64,000 nucleotides of DNA from DATFVJ01 sp963820395 (GCA_963820395.1 CAWGAE010000029.1:62001-126000); one strand, 5' to 3'; positions 7,521-17,507 are shown, counted from the stretch's first letter. Made by a program: numbers and translations. Notes: generated from the sequence alone by a model not told the origin.

Positions 7521-7877
7521 ATGTCTATAGATCATGTTCTCGCTGTCGTCCCGGTGACCGAATTTGAAACTGCCCACGCTTGGTACGAGCGTTTCTTCGG
7601 CCGTCCCGCTGACAACCTGCCGATGGAGGGTCACCTCGTCGAATGGCGGGTGACCGACGGTGGTTGGGTGCAGGTCACCCTCGACAGCGAGCGCGCCGGA
7701 TCAGCCCTGTTGAACTTCGCGGTAGACGACTTGGATCAGCACATCGCCGACATCTCCGGGAGAGGCCTGGTACCAGGAACGGTCGAGACGGTGAATAAAG
7801 GCGTACAACTGTCCGCGATCTGCGATCCCGACGGCAACAGGATCACCTTCATCGGGAACTTCCGCATCAAGTACTGA
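7521..7877 (+). CDS. VOC (glyoxalase/bleomycin-resistance fold) protein
   Basis: 118 residues with GAGGAGGAG ahead of ATG 7521. It has the paired beta-alpha-beta-beta-beta modules of the vicinal oxygen chelate fold: DHVLAVVPVTEFETAHAWYE at the start and ICDPDGNRITFIG near the end. Candidate metal ligands are His4, Glu or His around ~41-44 (EGHLVEW) and the last-strand residues. Substrate is unknown; small members act as resistance or binding proteins as well as enzymes. It is monocistronic here. Confidence 0.85.
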   Translation: MSIDHVLAVVPVTEFETAHAWYERFFGRPADNLPMEGHLVEWRVTDGGWVQVTLDSERAGSALLNFAVDDLDQHIADISGRGLVPGTVETVNKGVQLSAICDPDGNRITFIGNFRIKY

Positions 7878-8111
7878 GGCACCTCGGCCCGCGCGGTGTC
7901 AAGCGGACCTTGACGTCGCGGGCTTCACGGCGTAGCTCGGCCATCGGGCCACACTGGCCGGATTTGGCCGCACAACAGCGCTCAACGCTGCCGCGCCCCC
8001 GTCCCCCCGCCGACCATTGTGAGTGGTCCACTTCGCTTGCTCAGGCTCCTTCTTTCTCCTGCGCCTTAACGGCGCGACGGGACTCCGCAGCGAAAGCGTC
8101 AAGTGCTTCGC

Positions 8112-9458
8112 CTATTCCGCTGACCCGGGGTGCCGGTACCGGCAGCCAAACGGGGGTGCCTGGCCCGCCGAGCTCGGCTGGCGGAGGGGTGAATCGAGGC
8201 GACGGGCCACACGGGCGCCGAGGCGCTGGCCGGGTACCTCCACGCACCGATACGTCAGCTGGCAGCATGCGAGCAGCACGGCCATGAAGGCCGCCGCCGA
8301 GGCGGCGGCCTCGGCTGGAGTGTGCCGGGCGTGTGCCCACGGCAGGTGGGCGTAGACGTCGATCCACAGCGGGTGCAGCAGATAGAGCGAGTAGCTGACC
8401 AGGCCCAGCCAGGCGAGGAACCGCGGTACACGCCAGCGCCGCGCCGCCAGGCCGACGGCGAAGGTCGCGCCGGCGAGGAGGTATGCGGCCGCCCACGCGC
8501 GCTGGAAGGACAGCTCCGCGGCGGGACTCATATCCCACGCCCGGACGTGCCATACGCCGCTGGCAATGGTAAGCGCCAAAACGAAGCCCGCCGTCGCGCC
8601 CGCTTTGGCCCAGCTGATCTGCCCGCGCTCAGCCCGGTAAAGCGCGGTGCCGGTGAACATCCACGCGAAGATGGAGAACGTCTCCCACGCCCCGGCGCGG
8701 CCGTTGAACGAGGCAAGTATCAACGCCGTACCGCCGGCCAGCACCGCCCCGGCCAGCCGCAGCCGTCGCCGGCCGCTGACGGCCCCAGCCAGCCCAACCA
8801 CCACGGCAGCCGCGGCCGCGGCCGTCACCACGCCCGCACCACCGAGTTCACGCGACAGCGCCATCGTCGGCAGCACGCCGCCAAGGGCCAGCGAGACCAC
8901 CGCCAGGGCGCCAGCAAAGCCGGTGCTGTGGCGTTGCGCGCCCACAGCGAACACCATGGTCAAGATCAGGTAGAACGCCATCTCATATGACAGCGTCCAC
9001 AGCACGTTAATGGCACTCGGCACACCCAGCAGATCCTGCAGCATCAGCACATGAGCGAGCGCCGCAACGGCCGTGTGATACTGCGCACCGCGAAACGAGG
9101 CCAGCCCGAGGATGTTGAGCACCAGTAACGCGGTGATCGCCGTCCCCCACAGCGGGTACAGCCGGAACACCCGGCTGACCCAAAAGCTGCGGATGCTGCC
9201 GCGCCGTTCTAGCGAGCCCGGCACAACGTAGCCACTGACCAGGAAGAAAACCATCACCCCGTACTTGCCGGGATCAAACCAAGGCACTGCCTCCGCCCGG
9301 ACCGACCGCAGCACATGAGAGCCAAGATGATCAAATACCACCGCGAGCGCGGCTATCCCCCGCAAGACATCCAGCCACCCCAACCGACGCGGCTCCCCTA
9401 CCTGGCCCCTTCCGGCTCCCGCGACGGCGGACGTGGCCACAGACATGAGCCGTGACAT
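8112..9458 (-). CDS. Acyltransferase 3 family integral membrane protein
   Basis: 448 residues from ATG 9458 (an earlier in-frame ATG at 9512 is less likely). The sequence RLGWLDVLRGIAALAVVFDH holds the family's RGxAAxxVxxxH motif, and the rest consists of about ten membrane helices, including VMVFFLVSGYVV and FWVSRVFRLYPLW. Such enzymes O-acylate exported glycans or antibiotics across the membrane. The end is a proline/arginine-rich cytoplasmic tail. No glycan cluster is next to it, so its substrate cannot be read from context. Confidence 0.88.
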   Translation of the reverse strand: MSRLMSVATSAVAGAGRGQVGEPRRLGWLDVLRGIAALAVVFDHLGSHVLRSVRAEAVPWFDPGKYGVMVFFLVSGYVVPGSLERRGSIRSFWVSRVFRLYPLWGTAITALLVLNILGLASFRGAQYHTAVAALAHVLMLQDLLGVPSAINVLWTLSYEMAFYLILTMVFAVGAQRHSTGFAGALAVVSLALGGVLPTMALSRELGGAGVVTAAAAAAVVVGLAGAVSGRRRLRLAGAVLAGGTALILASFNGRAGAWETFSIFAWMFTGTALYRAERGQISWAKAGATAGFVLALTIASGVWHVRAWDMSPAAELSFQRAWAAAYLLAGATFAVGLAARRWRVPRFLAWLGLVSYSLYLLHPLWIDVYAHLPWAHARHTPAEAAASAAAFMAVLLACCQLTYRCVEVPGQRLGARVARRLDSPLRQPSSAGQAPPFGCRYRHPGSAE

Positions 9459-9469
9459 TACCACGGCTG

Positions 9470-10600
9470 AACAGGCCCGTACGGGACATATGGATCTGGG
9501 CCCGCCAGGCATCGAGGTCCCGGAAGCTGACCATGATGGCGGCGCGACCGGGCCGCCTGCTGCAGATCAACGGCGCCGGGCCATCCCTGGCGCATCGGGC
9601 CTTCCCAGCGTCGTTGGGGTAGGCGGAGGGCCGTCATCCAATCCGGCACGGCTCGCTGCGCTCGCCGACCGCTCCCCGACGTCACCCGTCGGCGCGTCGG
9701 CGAATTGCTCCGCGAGGTGAATGAAGCAACAGTGTACTAGAAAAAACGAGATAAAGATGATGGATTGCGTGCATATAGACCATCGCGCATCGGTCAGCTG
9801 CGTAGGATTACCGGCATCCGCGAGTTGCGTGCAGCGCAGCCCACATCTCCCTCCCAGTCCACGCCGTCGGCCGACCGTCCTGCAGTGGCCGGTAACCAAC
9901 ACCCGTAAGCGTGTCCGGTTCTGGGAGCAAAAATGGCAGCGGCGCTCTGCCGGTGCGGTCCGACGCGGTGATCTGGGGCCACGCAATTCCCCAAGGGAAC
10001 CGCAGTTCTCCGTGCACCGGTGGACCGCCACCGGGCTGGAGAGGTCCACGCCCCGCCGGACCGGGCGCGCCGGATAGCACCCAGCTCAAGCCTTTCCAAT
10101 AACCGGCGCGGCAACACGAGCGTCGGGGGCGGTGCTTGGTCCCAGGCGGTGAGCGCACCGGCGAGGACACGCATCCAGGACCCGCATCACGATGACACGC
10201 CACATAAGCGCGAAGGACGCCAGGGAAATGCGTGAGTAGCAGCCACAGCCATCTGTCAGGTCTCGCGGAGATGTCGGGGAAGGTATCCGACGTAATCCCT
10301 GACGTTCAGGCGTAATCCGCTTGACATCCTCGTCGCTGCCCGGCAGGGAACGCAGGAGATCTCCCTATGCGCCGCCAACGGCCGGGGTTCGGCACAATCG
10401 AGGTTCAAGCCGCCGAACTCGGCACGGACTTCCCGCGGTGGATCCGCCGGGCCTAGGGGCGCCCCGAACCTGACGCGGGGGCCGGAGCGTGACCGGCAGC
10501 AGTTACGCCTTCGTTCCCTCAGTTCTCTCCGCCCCCGCCAGGCCTCAGCAACCCACCAGACCACAGCCGGAATTGATCCCCGAAACGCACAGATCACGTT
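9470..10600. other. 1.1 kb without a supportable gene
   Basis: Open frames here are shadows with no consistent coding bias. A noticeably AT-rich block at 9718-9785 contrasts with the surroundings and may hold the promoter region of the acyltransferase or be the scar of a lost element. No family was recognised on either strand. Confidence 0.4.
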
Positions 10601-10626
10601 CTCGACCGTTGTCCCGCTCGCCCGCC

Positions 10627-11058
10627 CTATTTCGCCGTCTTCCTGGTTGTTTTCGCCGCGGGCGCGGCGGCCTTCTTCGTGGTCTGCACCGGCGGCGCCT
10701 TCTTCGCTGTTTCCTTCTTCGCCGGCGCCTTCTTGGCGGCCGGAGGGACCGTCTCCGCCAGCGCGGTCAGGTCAACGACTGAGTCGTCTCCGCCGAAGCT
10801 GTTGGGGACGTAGGCGTCGGCGGCCCAGTCGTTGTCCCACCGCTCGCCATCGAGGAGGTACCGGAACCGGTAGATCCGCCCCGCTTGAAGGTCAACCGTC
10901 AGGCTGAACCCTCCCTCCGCGTCGCGGCGCATAACGTCGGTGTCGGTCGACCAGTCGTTCCAGTCCCCGCACACCGCCGCAGTCTGAGCGCCCACACCAG
11001 GATCGATGGTGAAAGTGACGCTGGCCGCGCCCTTCGCTCCCCTGGACTTGATCACCAT
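10627..11058 (-). CDS. CBM48 (isoamylase N-terminal) protein with a lysine/alanine-rich histone-like tail
   Basis: 143 residues. Residues ~10-95 are an early-set glycogen-binding domain: VTFTIDPGVGAQTAAVCGDW, NDWSTDTDVM, YRFRYLLDGERWDNDW, AADAYVPNSFGGDDSVVDL. The last ~37 residues are KAPAKKETAKKAPP-like, as in histone H1 or HupB tails, and could bind nucleic acid or polyanions. There is no catalytic domain, so it probably binds glycogen-like glucan. glgB lies 1.1 kb away on the other strand, which supports a glycogen link. The start ATG 11058 has only a weak ribosome site. Confidence 0.82.
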   Translation of the reverse strand: MVIKSRGAKGAASVTFTIDPGVGAQTAAVCGDWNDWSTDTDVMRRDAEGGFSLTVDLQAGRIYRFRYLLDGERWDNDWAADAYVPNSFGGDDSVVDLTALAETVPPAAKKAPAKKETAKKAPPVQTTKKAAAPAAKTTRKTAK

Positions 11059-11405
11059 TCGTCTCCGCCCTGTTGACCATGCACACCGCAGAATCCCAGA
11101 TGAAATCCATGATCATCTGTTCGTGCTAAACATAACAGATGGCCGCTTCCCGGCCAACGCAGCCGGGCCTGAGGCGGCCATCGGCCACATCTGCTCCGCG
11201 CCGCGGGCGGCCGTGCTGGCCGCGGCTCCGTCAAGGCGCGCGGCGGGGTTCAAACTCGGTCACCTCGCCGACCTGGATTTTCGTGAGGTCGATTCTTGAC
11301 GTCTCGGCAGCCGGCCGGTGGCTGGCCACATCCCGCAAACCGCGCGGTTCCCTCGTAGCCGCGGTGGCCAGGGTCGTTATGGATGTCGGCCGCCGCATGA
11401 CGATC

Positions 11406-11977
11406 TCATACTTGCTGAACGAGATAGGAGCTCAGGCTGCGGTCAGCTTGGCCGGTGGGCAGCCGGAAGGTGAGCTCGATCATGCCCTCGGACACCTGCC
11501 GCTGCGCGGACAGCCCAGCGGCAGCGAACACGCCCAGTATGGCGGCGTTGGTCACCAGGGTCTCTGCCGTGAAGACCGTAAGCTGCTGGCTGCGAGCATG
11601 TGAGACGAGGTACTCAGCAGCGTTGCCACGCCGCGACGGTTCATGCCGTCGGCCACCGTGAACGCGACCTCCGCCACGCCCTGCTTGCCCGTCACCTCAT
11701 AGCTGGTTACCCCGACCAGTTCGCTGCCCAGCCAGGCCAGCAGAGCGGCGTGATCGTCGCCCGGCGCGCGGCACACCCGGGCGGCCTCCTGTTCGGCCGC
11801 GCACGGGTTCTGGTCGAAAAACCGCAAGTACATATTGTCGGAGGACATGACCGCGTGCATGTCCCGCACCGCGCCATGGTCTTCGGGGCGGGCCGGGCAG
11901 ATCTCGACCGTCGTCCCGTCCACCAGCAGCGCATAGAACTCATCTCGCTGATCAGTCAGGCTGATCGCACCCACCAT
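11406..11977 (-). pseudogene. GNAT N-acetyltransferase, frameshifted
   Basis: From ATG 11977: residues DGTTVEICPARPEDHGAVRD and MHAVMSSDNMYLRFF are typical of the GNAT module found alone or fused to acyl-CoA synthetases (Pat-like protein acetyltransferases). Around 11605-11615 the frame is lost after RRGVATLL. The neighbouring frame continues with SQQLTVFTAETLVTNAAILG and FAAAGLSAQRQV to a stop at 11406-11408. Adding one G restores LLEYLVSHA, which the family has at that position. With the shift corrected it would be about 190 residues, a free-standing GNAT. Either a real lesion or an indel error. Confidence 0.72.
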
Positions 11978-12117
11978 GACGACCACCGACTCTGGGAAGA
12001 TGGCGCTGCGACCCGTTATAGGCCGGTACGCCGGTGATGGGTGACTGATAACCAGACGTGCGGACTGGGGTCTGGACGTTGGGTAGGGTCGCAGGCATCG
12101 CGGAAAGGGGTTTGCGC

Positions 12118-14346
12118 ATGAGCTCACCGGTTGATTCCGGCCTGACGGTGGACGGTGCGGAACTCGAGCGTCTCGTCACTGGCCAGCACCATGATCCGCA
12201 CCAGTTGCTGGGCGCTCACCCGGAGCGGGACGGCGACGGTCGCGCCCGTGTGGTGATCCGCGGGTGGCGTCCCGACGCGATTGGCATGGTCATCCTCGCC
12301 AATGAGCAGCGCATTGAGATGCGCCGTGTGCACCCCGCCGGGGTGTTCGCAGCTGTGCTGGAGGGCCCGGACATCCCCGACTACCGGCTGCAGACGTATT
12401 ACCCAGACGGTGTCGTTGTGACGATCGGCGATCCGTACCGGTATTGGCCTACGCTCGGGCAGCTCGACCTGCATCTGCTGGCCGAGGGTCGGCACGAGGC
12501 GTTGTGGCGCCATCTCGGGGCGCAGGTCCGAGTGCATCAGGGGGCGTCAGGCACGTCGTTCGCGGTGTGGGCGCCCAGCGCCCGGGCGGTGCGCGTGGTT
12601 GGTGACTTCAACGGCTGGGACGGCCGCATCCACCCGATGAGGGTGCTGGGCAGCTCCGGGGTCTGGGAGATCTTCCTGCCCGGGGTCGGCCCGGGTGCGC
12701 GCTACAAGTACGAGGTGGTGAGCCAGCACGGGCAGCTGAGCCTGCGGGCTGACCCGTTCGCCTTCGCCACCGAGGTGCCACCGGGCACCTCGAGTGTGGT
12801 CACCCAGAGCAGGTACGAATGGCAGGACGCGGCCTGGTTCGCCAAGCGGGAGGCGACCGACCTGCTGCGTGCCCCGGTGTCGATCTATGAGTGCCATTTG
12901 GGCTCTTGGCGGTTGACTCAGGACGCCAATGGCTGGTGGCGGCCGCTTACGTACCGCGAGGCCGCTGACGTCCTGCCTGAGTACCTGGGCGACCTCGGCT
13001 TCACCCATGTCGAGTTCCTCCCGGTTGCTGAGCATCCGTTCTCCGGCTCCTGGGGTTATCAGGTGACGGGCTTCTACGCGCCAACGGCACGGCACGGAAC
13101 GCCAGACGACTTCCGCTATCTGGTTGACCGGCTGCACCAGGCGGGCATCGGGGTCCTGGTCGACTGGGTCGCCGGGCACTTCCCCAAGGACGACTGGGCG
13201 CTGGCGCGCTTCGACGGCACGGCGCTATATGAGCACGTCGACGCCCGCCTGGGTGAGCACGCGGAGTGGGGCACGCTGGTGTTCAACTACGGGCGCCACG
13301 AAGTCCGCAACTTCCTGCTCGCGAACGCGCTGTTCTGGGTGGAGGAGTTCCACGTCGATGGGCTGCGCGTCGATGCTGTCGCCTCGATGCTCTACCTGGA
13401 CTATTCGCGCCGGGAGGGCGAGTGGATCACCAACCGGTTCGGTGGCCGGGAGAACCTGGAAGCCATCGGCTTCATCAAGGAAGCCAACGAGGTGCTGTAT
13501 CGGCACCATCCCTCGGTCATGATGGTGGCCGAAGAATCCACCGCCTGGCCAGGGGTCTCCCGGCCAACCTACCTGGGCGGGCTCGGCTTCGGGTTCAAAT
13601 GGAACATGGGATGGATGAACGACACCCTGGTGTATTTCGCCAAGGATCCGGTGCATCGGCGCTACCACCATCACGAGCTCACGTTCGCGCTGCTGTACGC
13701 GTTCAGTGAGAACTTTATTCTGCCCCTGAGTCATGACGAGGTCGCGCACGGCAAGGGATCGTTGCTCGGCAAGATGCCGGGGGATCGTTGGCAACAGTTC
13801 GCGAACCTGCGCGCCTTGCTGGCCTGGATGTGGGCGCATCCTGGCCGGCCGCTGCTGTTCATGGGCGGCGAGATCGCCCAGAACGACGAGTGGCGCTATG
13901 ACAGCAGCATCGACTGGCACCTGCTCGACTACCCCGAGCATGCCGGTGTGCATGCGCTGGTCCGCGCGCTCAACATGGTCTACCGCGACGAGCCCGCATT
14001 GTGGGAGCAGGACTTCGACTGGACCGGTTTCCGCTGGATCGACCCCAGCGACGCAGACAACAGCGTGCTGTCATTTCTCCGGTTCCCGGCGGCAGGTGGG
14101 CGCCCCGTCGCCTGCGTGGCGAATCTCACGCCGGTGGTCCGCCATGGCTACCGGGTCGGCCTTCCGCGGCCCGGGCGTTGGGTGGAGATCCTCAACTCCG
14201 ACAGCGCGCAGTTCGGCGGCAGCAACGTCCTCGTCGGCGCCGTCACCGCCGAGGCAACCAGCTGGAACGACCTCGACTACTCCGCCGCACTCACGCTGCC
14301 ACCCATGGGCGTCCTGTGGCTCGCCTACGAGCCCGAGACCAACTAG
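12118..14346 (+). CDS. glgB: 1,4-alpha-glucan branching enzyme
   Basis: 742 residues from ATG 12118 (GAAAGGGG upstream), full family length. It has an N-terminal glucan-binding segment (HHDPHQLLGAHP), a CBM48 domain (about 140-235, SFAVWAPSARAVRVVGDFNG) and a GH13 barrel (FTHVEFLPVAEHPFSGSWGY). The nucleophile is D419 in GLRVDAVASMLYLDY, the acid/base E472 in MVAEES and the stabilising Asp D540 in LSHDEVAHGK. A C-terminal beta domain completes it. It makes alpha-1,6 branches in glycogen in the cytoplasm. It stands alone rather than beside glgE/glgP genes; only the CBM48 protein nearby is related in theme. Confidence 0.97.
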   Translation: MSSPVDSGLTVDGAELERLVTGQHHDPHQLLGAHPERDGDGRARVVIRGWRPDAIGMVILANEQRIEMRRVHPAGVFAAVLEGPDIPDYRLQTYYPDGVVVTIGDPYRYWPTLGQLDLHLLAEGRHEALWRHLGAQVRVHQGASGTSFAVWAPSARAVRVVGDFNGWDGRIHPMRVLGSSGVWEIFLPGVGPGARYKYEVVSQHGQLSLRADPFAFATEVPPGTSSVVTQSRYEWQDAAWFAKREATDLLRAPVSIYECHLGSWRLTQDANGWWRPLTYREAADVLPEYLGDLGFTHVEFLPVAEHPFSGSWGYQVTGFYAPTARHGTPDDFRYLVDRLHQAGIGVLVDWVAGHFPKDDWALARFDGTALYEHVDARLGEHAEWGTLVFNYGRHEVRNFLLANALFWVEEFHVDGLRVDAVASMLYLDYSRREGEWITNRFGGRENLEAIGFIKEANEVLYRHHPSVMMVAEESTAWPGVSRPTYLGGLGFGFKWNMGWMNDTLVYFAKDPVHRRYHHHELTFALLYAFSENFILPLSHDEVAHGKGSLLGKMPGDRWQQFANLRALLAWMWAHPGRPLLFMGGEIAQNDEWRYDSSIDWHLLDYPEHAGVHALVRALNMVYRDEPALWEQDFDWTGFRWIDPSDADNSVLSFLRFPAAGGRPVACVANLTPVVRHGYRVGLPRPGRWVEILNSDSAQFGGSNVLVGAVTAEATSWNDLDYSAALTLPPMGVLWLAYEPETN

Positions 14347-14394
14347 TCGGGACTGTAATTTCGACCGTGTCACCCCGGGACGAAGGAGGCACCT

Positions 14395-14513
14395 GTGACT
14401 GATGTGACGATGGGCCAGGGCAGGATCCCGCGGAGCTGGCCGCCGCCGATGAGCAGGTACCGCGGGAGCTTACCGAGCGGGCCGGGGGTCGTGTAACGCT
14501 CGCGCCGCGATAG
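14395..14513 (+). pseudogene. N-terminal stub of an IS256-family transposase
   Basis: GAAGGAGG precedes GTG 14395, which begins MTDVTMGQG. The adjacent frame then gives GQDPAELAAADEQVPRELTE, resembling the N terminus of actinobacterial IS256-type transposases, and ends at TAG 14511-14513. The rest of the enzyme is missing here. A C-terminal stub of the same family lies at 16457-16608. Confidence 0.4.
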
Positions 14514-14918
14514 GAACCCACAGGCCCGGCTAGCGACACCGGCTCGGTGATCGCACGCATCGCTCATCTTGGTTCGAGCGGGCATGCTCGCTGTCTGCAG
14601 GCGTGACTTTAACGTCGGGGCGCTTACCGCCAGGGGCCGGGGCGCCTGAACGGTTGTCCGGGGCATCGCCATGGCGATCGCTGCCCGTTGGCCGCGCCAT
14701 CGCGGACACGATGACCGCCATCCTCATCGCCCGGCTGGCGCGGGCACGTCATCCCTGCCCGGCACAAGATCCTGATCCACGCGTCCAGGTCCGCGCGGCT
14801 CGCGGCGGCCACGCCTCGGGCGGCCGCAACATCGGCGACGCGTAGGCGAACAACAACAGGTAGGACCCCTGTCATAACGGCCAGGAACGACGTCACCCCT
14901 TATCCTGAGGGGATTGCC

Positions 14919-16101
14919 ATGCATGAGGGTCAGCCCCCGAACCCCGGCCAGCGGCCGCCACCCGCCGCCCGGTACCACAACTGGCTGCTGTTATTAGTCC
15001 TTGCCGCTGGCGCTTTCACCATTCTCGGCGGCGCTGGCTACATGGTCTGGAACACCGTCTCGCGTGGCGGCCCGCGGCTTTCCACCTACCTGTGCTCCAA
15101 CGGCGGCGGCGAGACCGGCGTCGCCCTGCTGCGGTGCGCCGCAGGGCGGCGCTGGGGTGGTCAGCGGCACCTACCGTGACGCCAAGATCACCGGGATCGC
15201 GCCGGATGAGCGGCTGTCCACCGGCAGCGGCGGGCTCAGCGGGCACGTCTCGGGTTCCAGCGTCAGCCTCGAGTTCGGCGGTGTGCAGCTGCACGGGAAG
15301 CTGGCCGTGACGCTGACCCTGGATATGCCCCAGCGGGACGGCGCCCTCGAGCCGGTGACCTGCAAGCAGGCGGCGGGGATAGCTGGCTGGAACCGGGCGC
15401 TCGCGAACCTGAACGCCGCGGTCAGCCAGGACAACCAGCTGGCGGCCCGGCGGCGCGCGCAGCAGGCGGCCCGGTGGCGCGCGCAGCAGGTAGCCCGGGC
15501 GCAAACCAGGCTCGCCCGCGACATCGCCACCTTGTCGCGGCACACCTCCGCCCTGGACAACGACACCTCGCTGGGCGATGTTATCCAGGCCATGAAGAAC
15601 GAGCTCGCCGCCGCGCAAGGCGATCTGCGCGCCGAGCGGCAGGAGGCATGCAACGACGGCAAGGCTGGCCGCGACGCCGTCACCGTCAGCGCCGACCTGG
15701 GCACTGTCCAAAGCCGGATATCCACGCTGCGGGCAAACTCTGTCCCGCATGACCTGACCGCGGTGCGCAACGACGTGCGCACTGTGCAAAGCCTCGGGGC
15801 CGCTGTCGGAACCGCCCCGTCCGCAGCCATCGCCCAAGGGCAGCAGGCGCTCAGCAACCTCGCCAGCGCGGCCAGCTGGACACAGCAGGACGGCCAGACC
15901 CTCAACCAGCAGGCACAGCAGATCGCAGCCCGGGAAAGCCACCTACCGGATTCGGGCTGCCGGACCCCACAGCGGAGCGCTCCAGCCGCCACGTCATCGG
16001 CCGCGCAACGTACTCGTGATTTCCGGCAGCGCGCGCCGCGTCGGCCAGCCAGATCACGCGCCGAAAAGACACCAACCCGCAGCAGTGATCACCGGCAGTG
16101 A
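14919..16101 (+). pseudogene. Membrane-anchored coiled-coil protein, frameshifted
   Basis: ATG 14919 starts a proline-rich cytoplasmic leader and one membrane helix (NWLLLLVLAAGAFTILGGAG, about residues 26-46), then LSTYLCSNGGGETGVALLR. At about 15145 the frame changes and the extracytoplasmic part continues as GGAGVVSGTYRDAKITGIAP, a beta-rich region with a conserved Cys (EPVTCKQAA). Next comes a long Gln/Ala/Arg coiled coil (15420-15930, with ARRRAQQAARWRAQQVARAQ) and a basic tail. No enzyme family was recognised; the design suggests a surface-exposed structural or sensor protein. Downstream of ~15960 the composition is atypical, so the true end may be earlier. Confidence 0.65.
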
Positions 16102-16221
16102 GTGCCGCAGGACAGCACCCACGCGAGGGCGACCTGCGCAGCTAGCGGTTGCCTGCCGAGTCGTTTGAGCGCGCTGCGAGGCAGCGAGCCAGATCAATTA
16201 TCCGGCGTAAGAGAATGATTA

Positions 16222-16320
16222 TTATGCCGATAACACAAGGCATGACTGGCTAATCAGCCAGCCCAGCAGCGGCATAACCGGGTACTCGGCATAAGCCTTC
16301 TTATGCCGAGAGCGGCATAA
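16222..16320. repeat. Five TTATGCCG/CGGCATAA boxes including an 11-bp-arm palindrome
   Basis: Copies are at 16222-16229, 16270-16277, 16287-16294, 16301-16308 and 16313-16320, in both orientations. The central pair forms CTCGGCATAAG and CTTATGCCGAG around four bases (16285-16310), the geometry of a tyrosine-recombinase crossover site with accessory arm sites. It overlaps the coding remnant of such a recombinase, which supports that reading. Confidence 0.7.
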
Positions 16321-16458
16321 ATGGGCGTAAGCCCGGATCTTGTTCGGGGACCGCTCGATCCCGGTCAGATAGCCCAGGTACCGCCCGACCGGCCCGACCG
16401 GGACGCCATCGTCGCCAAGCACGGTCCACGACTCAGCTGGTGGCGCAGGCATCGCCAT
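16222..16458 (-). pseudogene. N-terminal remnant of a tyrosine recombinase
   Basis: From ATG 16458 the minus strand encodes ESWTVLGDDGVPVGPVGRYL, then GYLTGIERSPNKIRAYAH, the SAM-like core-binding domain of integrases of the Tn554/TnpA kind (usual motif IERSPNTVRAYA). No catalytic RHRHY domain follows; the frame dissolves into the palindromic boxes. The element end is therefore present while the enzyme is deleted. Confidence 0.6.
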
Positions 16459-16608
16459 GGCGTTCAAGCTGATCGAGTCAGGCGCTGGCGCGCGGTCAAC
16501 GCGCCGCATCTCGTCGCCCTGGTCCGCACTGGAGCGATCTTCATCAACGGCAACTCGGCGAACGACCTGACGAGGATGCTCAACCCACAGCCGCCTAAAA
16601 AATCTTGA
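16457..16608 (+). pseudogene. C-terminal stub of an IS256-family transposase
   Basis: ATG 16457 gives MAFKLIES; one base later the frame carries RWRAVNAPHLVALVRTGAIF and ends NDLTRMLNPQPPKKS. This is the C-terminal signature of IS256/Mutator transposases in Actinomycetota, with one frame change. It shares its first bases with the start of the recombinase remnant on the other strand, so two dead elements meet here. Confidence 0.6.
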
Positions 16609-16724
16609 TTCACAGGTCTTGACAATAGCTCGGATCTAACGTGCCACAACCATAAGGGATTCTCTGGCCCGGGCCATAAGGTCTCTATTCGCCTTTGTGC
16701 CTGCCCGGCCGGTACGGTCCGTTC

Positions 16725-17507
16725 ATGCGAGTCCCGACAGGCTCGGTCAAAGCCGACATGCAGCAGCCAGCAGCACCGCTCGTGGGCGTATACAGGGTCG
16801 CCAAGCGCTTCGGTCACGTGGAGGCTCTGCGCGACGTGGACCTCGCCGTCGCACGGGGCGAGGTCGTGGTCGTCGTGGGTGCCTCCGGATCGGGGAAATC
16901 CACCCTGTGCCGTTGCATTAACCGACTGGAGACCATTGATACCGGACTGATCACGATCGATGGCGTCGCTCTGCCGGAAGAGGGTCGCGACCTGGCGCGG
17001 CTGCGCGCCGACGTGGGAATGGTCTTCCAGTCCTTTAACTTGTTCGCGCACAAGACCGTGTTGCAAAATATTACGCTCGGACCCGTCCGCGTGCGCGGCC
17101 TGAGCCGTGCAGACGCGGAGAGCCGGGCACGCGCGCTGCTCGAGCGTGTCGGCGTCGGCCACAAGGAAGGCAATCATCCTGCCGAGCTGTCTGGCGGTCA
17201 GCAACAGCGCGTTGCCATCGCGCGGGCGCTCGCCATGGAGCCCAAGGTGATGCTGTTCGACGAGCCGACCTCTGCACTCGATCCCGAGATGATCAAAGAG
17301 GTTCTCGACGTCATGGTCGGGCTCGCGCGCGAAGGCATGACCATGATCGTCGTCACCCACGAGATGGGTTTTGCCCGCCAGGCAGCAGACCGGGTTGTGT
17401 TCATGGATGCCGGCCAGATCATCGAGTCCGGCACGCCGGACGAGTTCTTCAGCGACCCCCGTACCGACCGGGCGCGCGACTTCCTGTCCAAGGTCCTTGC
17501 ACACTGA
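16725..17507 (+). CDS. gluA: Glutamate/polar amino acid ABC transporter ATP-binding protein
   Basis: 260 residues from ATG 16725 (GTG 16695 and ATG 16758 are alternatives; the core begins VYRVAKRFGHVEALRDVDLA). Walker A is GASGSGKST (about 52-60), the Q-loop is VGMVFQSFNLFAHKTV, the signature LSGGQQQRVAIARAL, Walker B VMLFDEPTSALD, and the H-loop VVTHEMGF. The C-terminal ESGTPDEFFSDP motif is typical of polar amino acid importers. First gene of gluABCD. A TTGACA at 16619-16624 is a possible -35 but has no good partner. Confidence 0.93.
   Translation: MRVPTGSVKADMQQPAAPLVGVYRVAKRFGHVEALRDVDLAVARGEVVVVVGASGSGKSTLCRCINRLETIDTGLITIDGVALPEEGRDLARLRADVGMVFQSFNLFAHKTVLQNITLGPVRVRGLSRADAESRARALLERVGVGHKEGNHPAELSGGQQQRVAIARALAMEPKVMLFDEPTSALDPEMIKEVLDVMVGLAREGMTMIVVTHEMGFARQAADRVVFMDAGQIIESGTPDEFFSDPRTDRARDFLSKVLAH

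Noticed and set aside
16222..16320. TTATGCCG boxes as replication iterons
   Set aside because: No replication initiator gene is present, and they overlap a recombinase remnant, so a recombination site is the better explanation.
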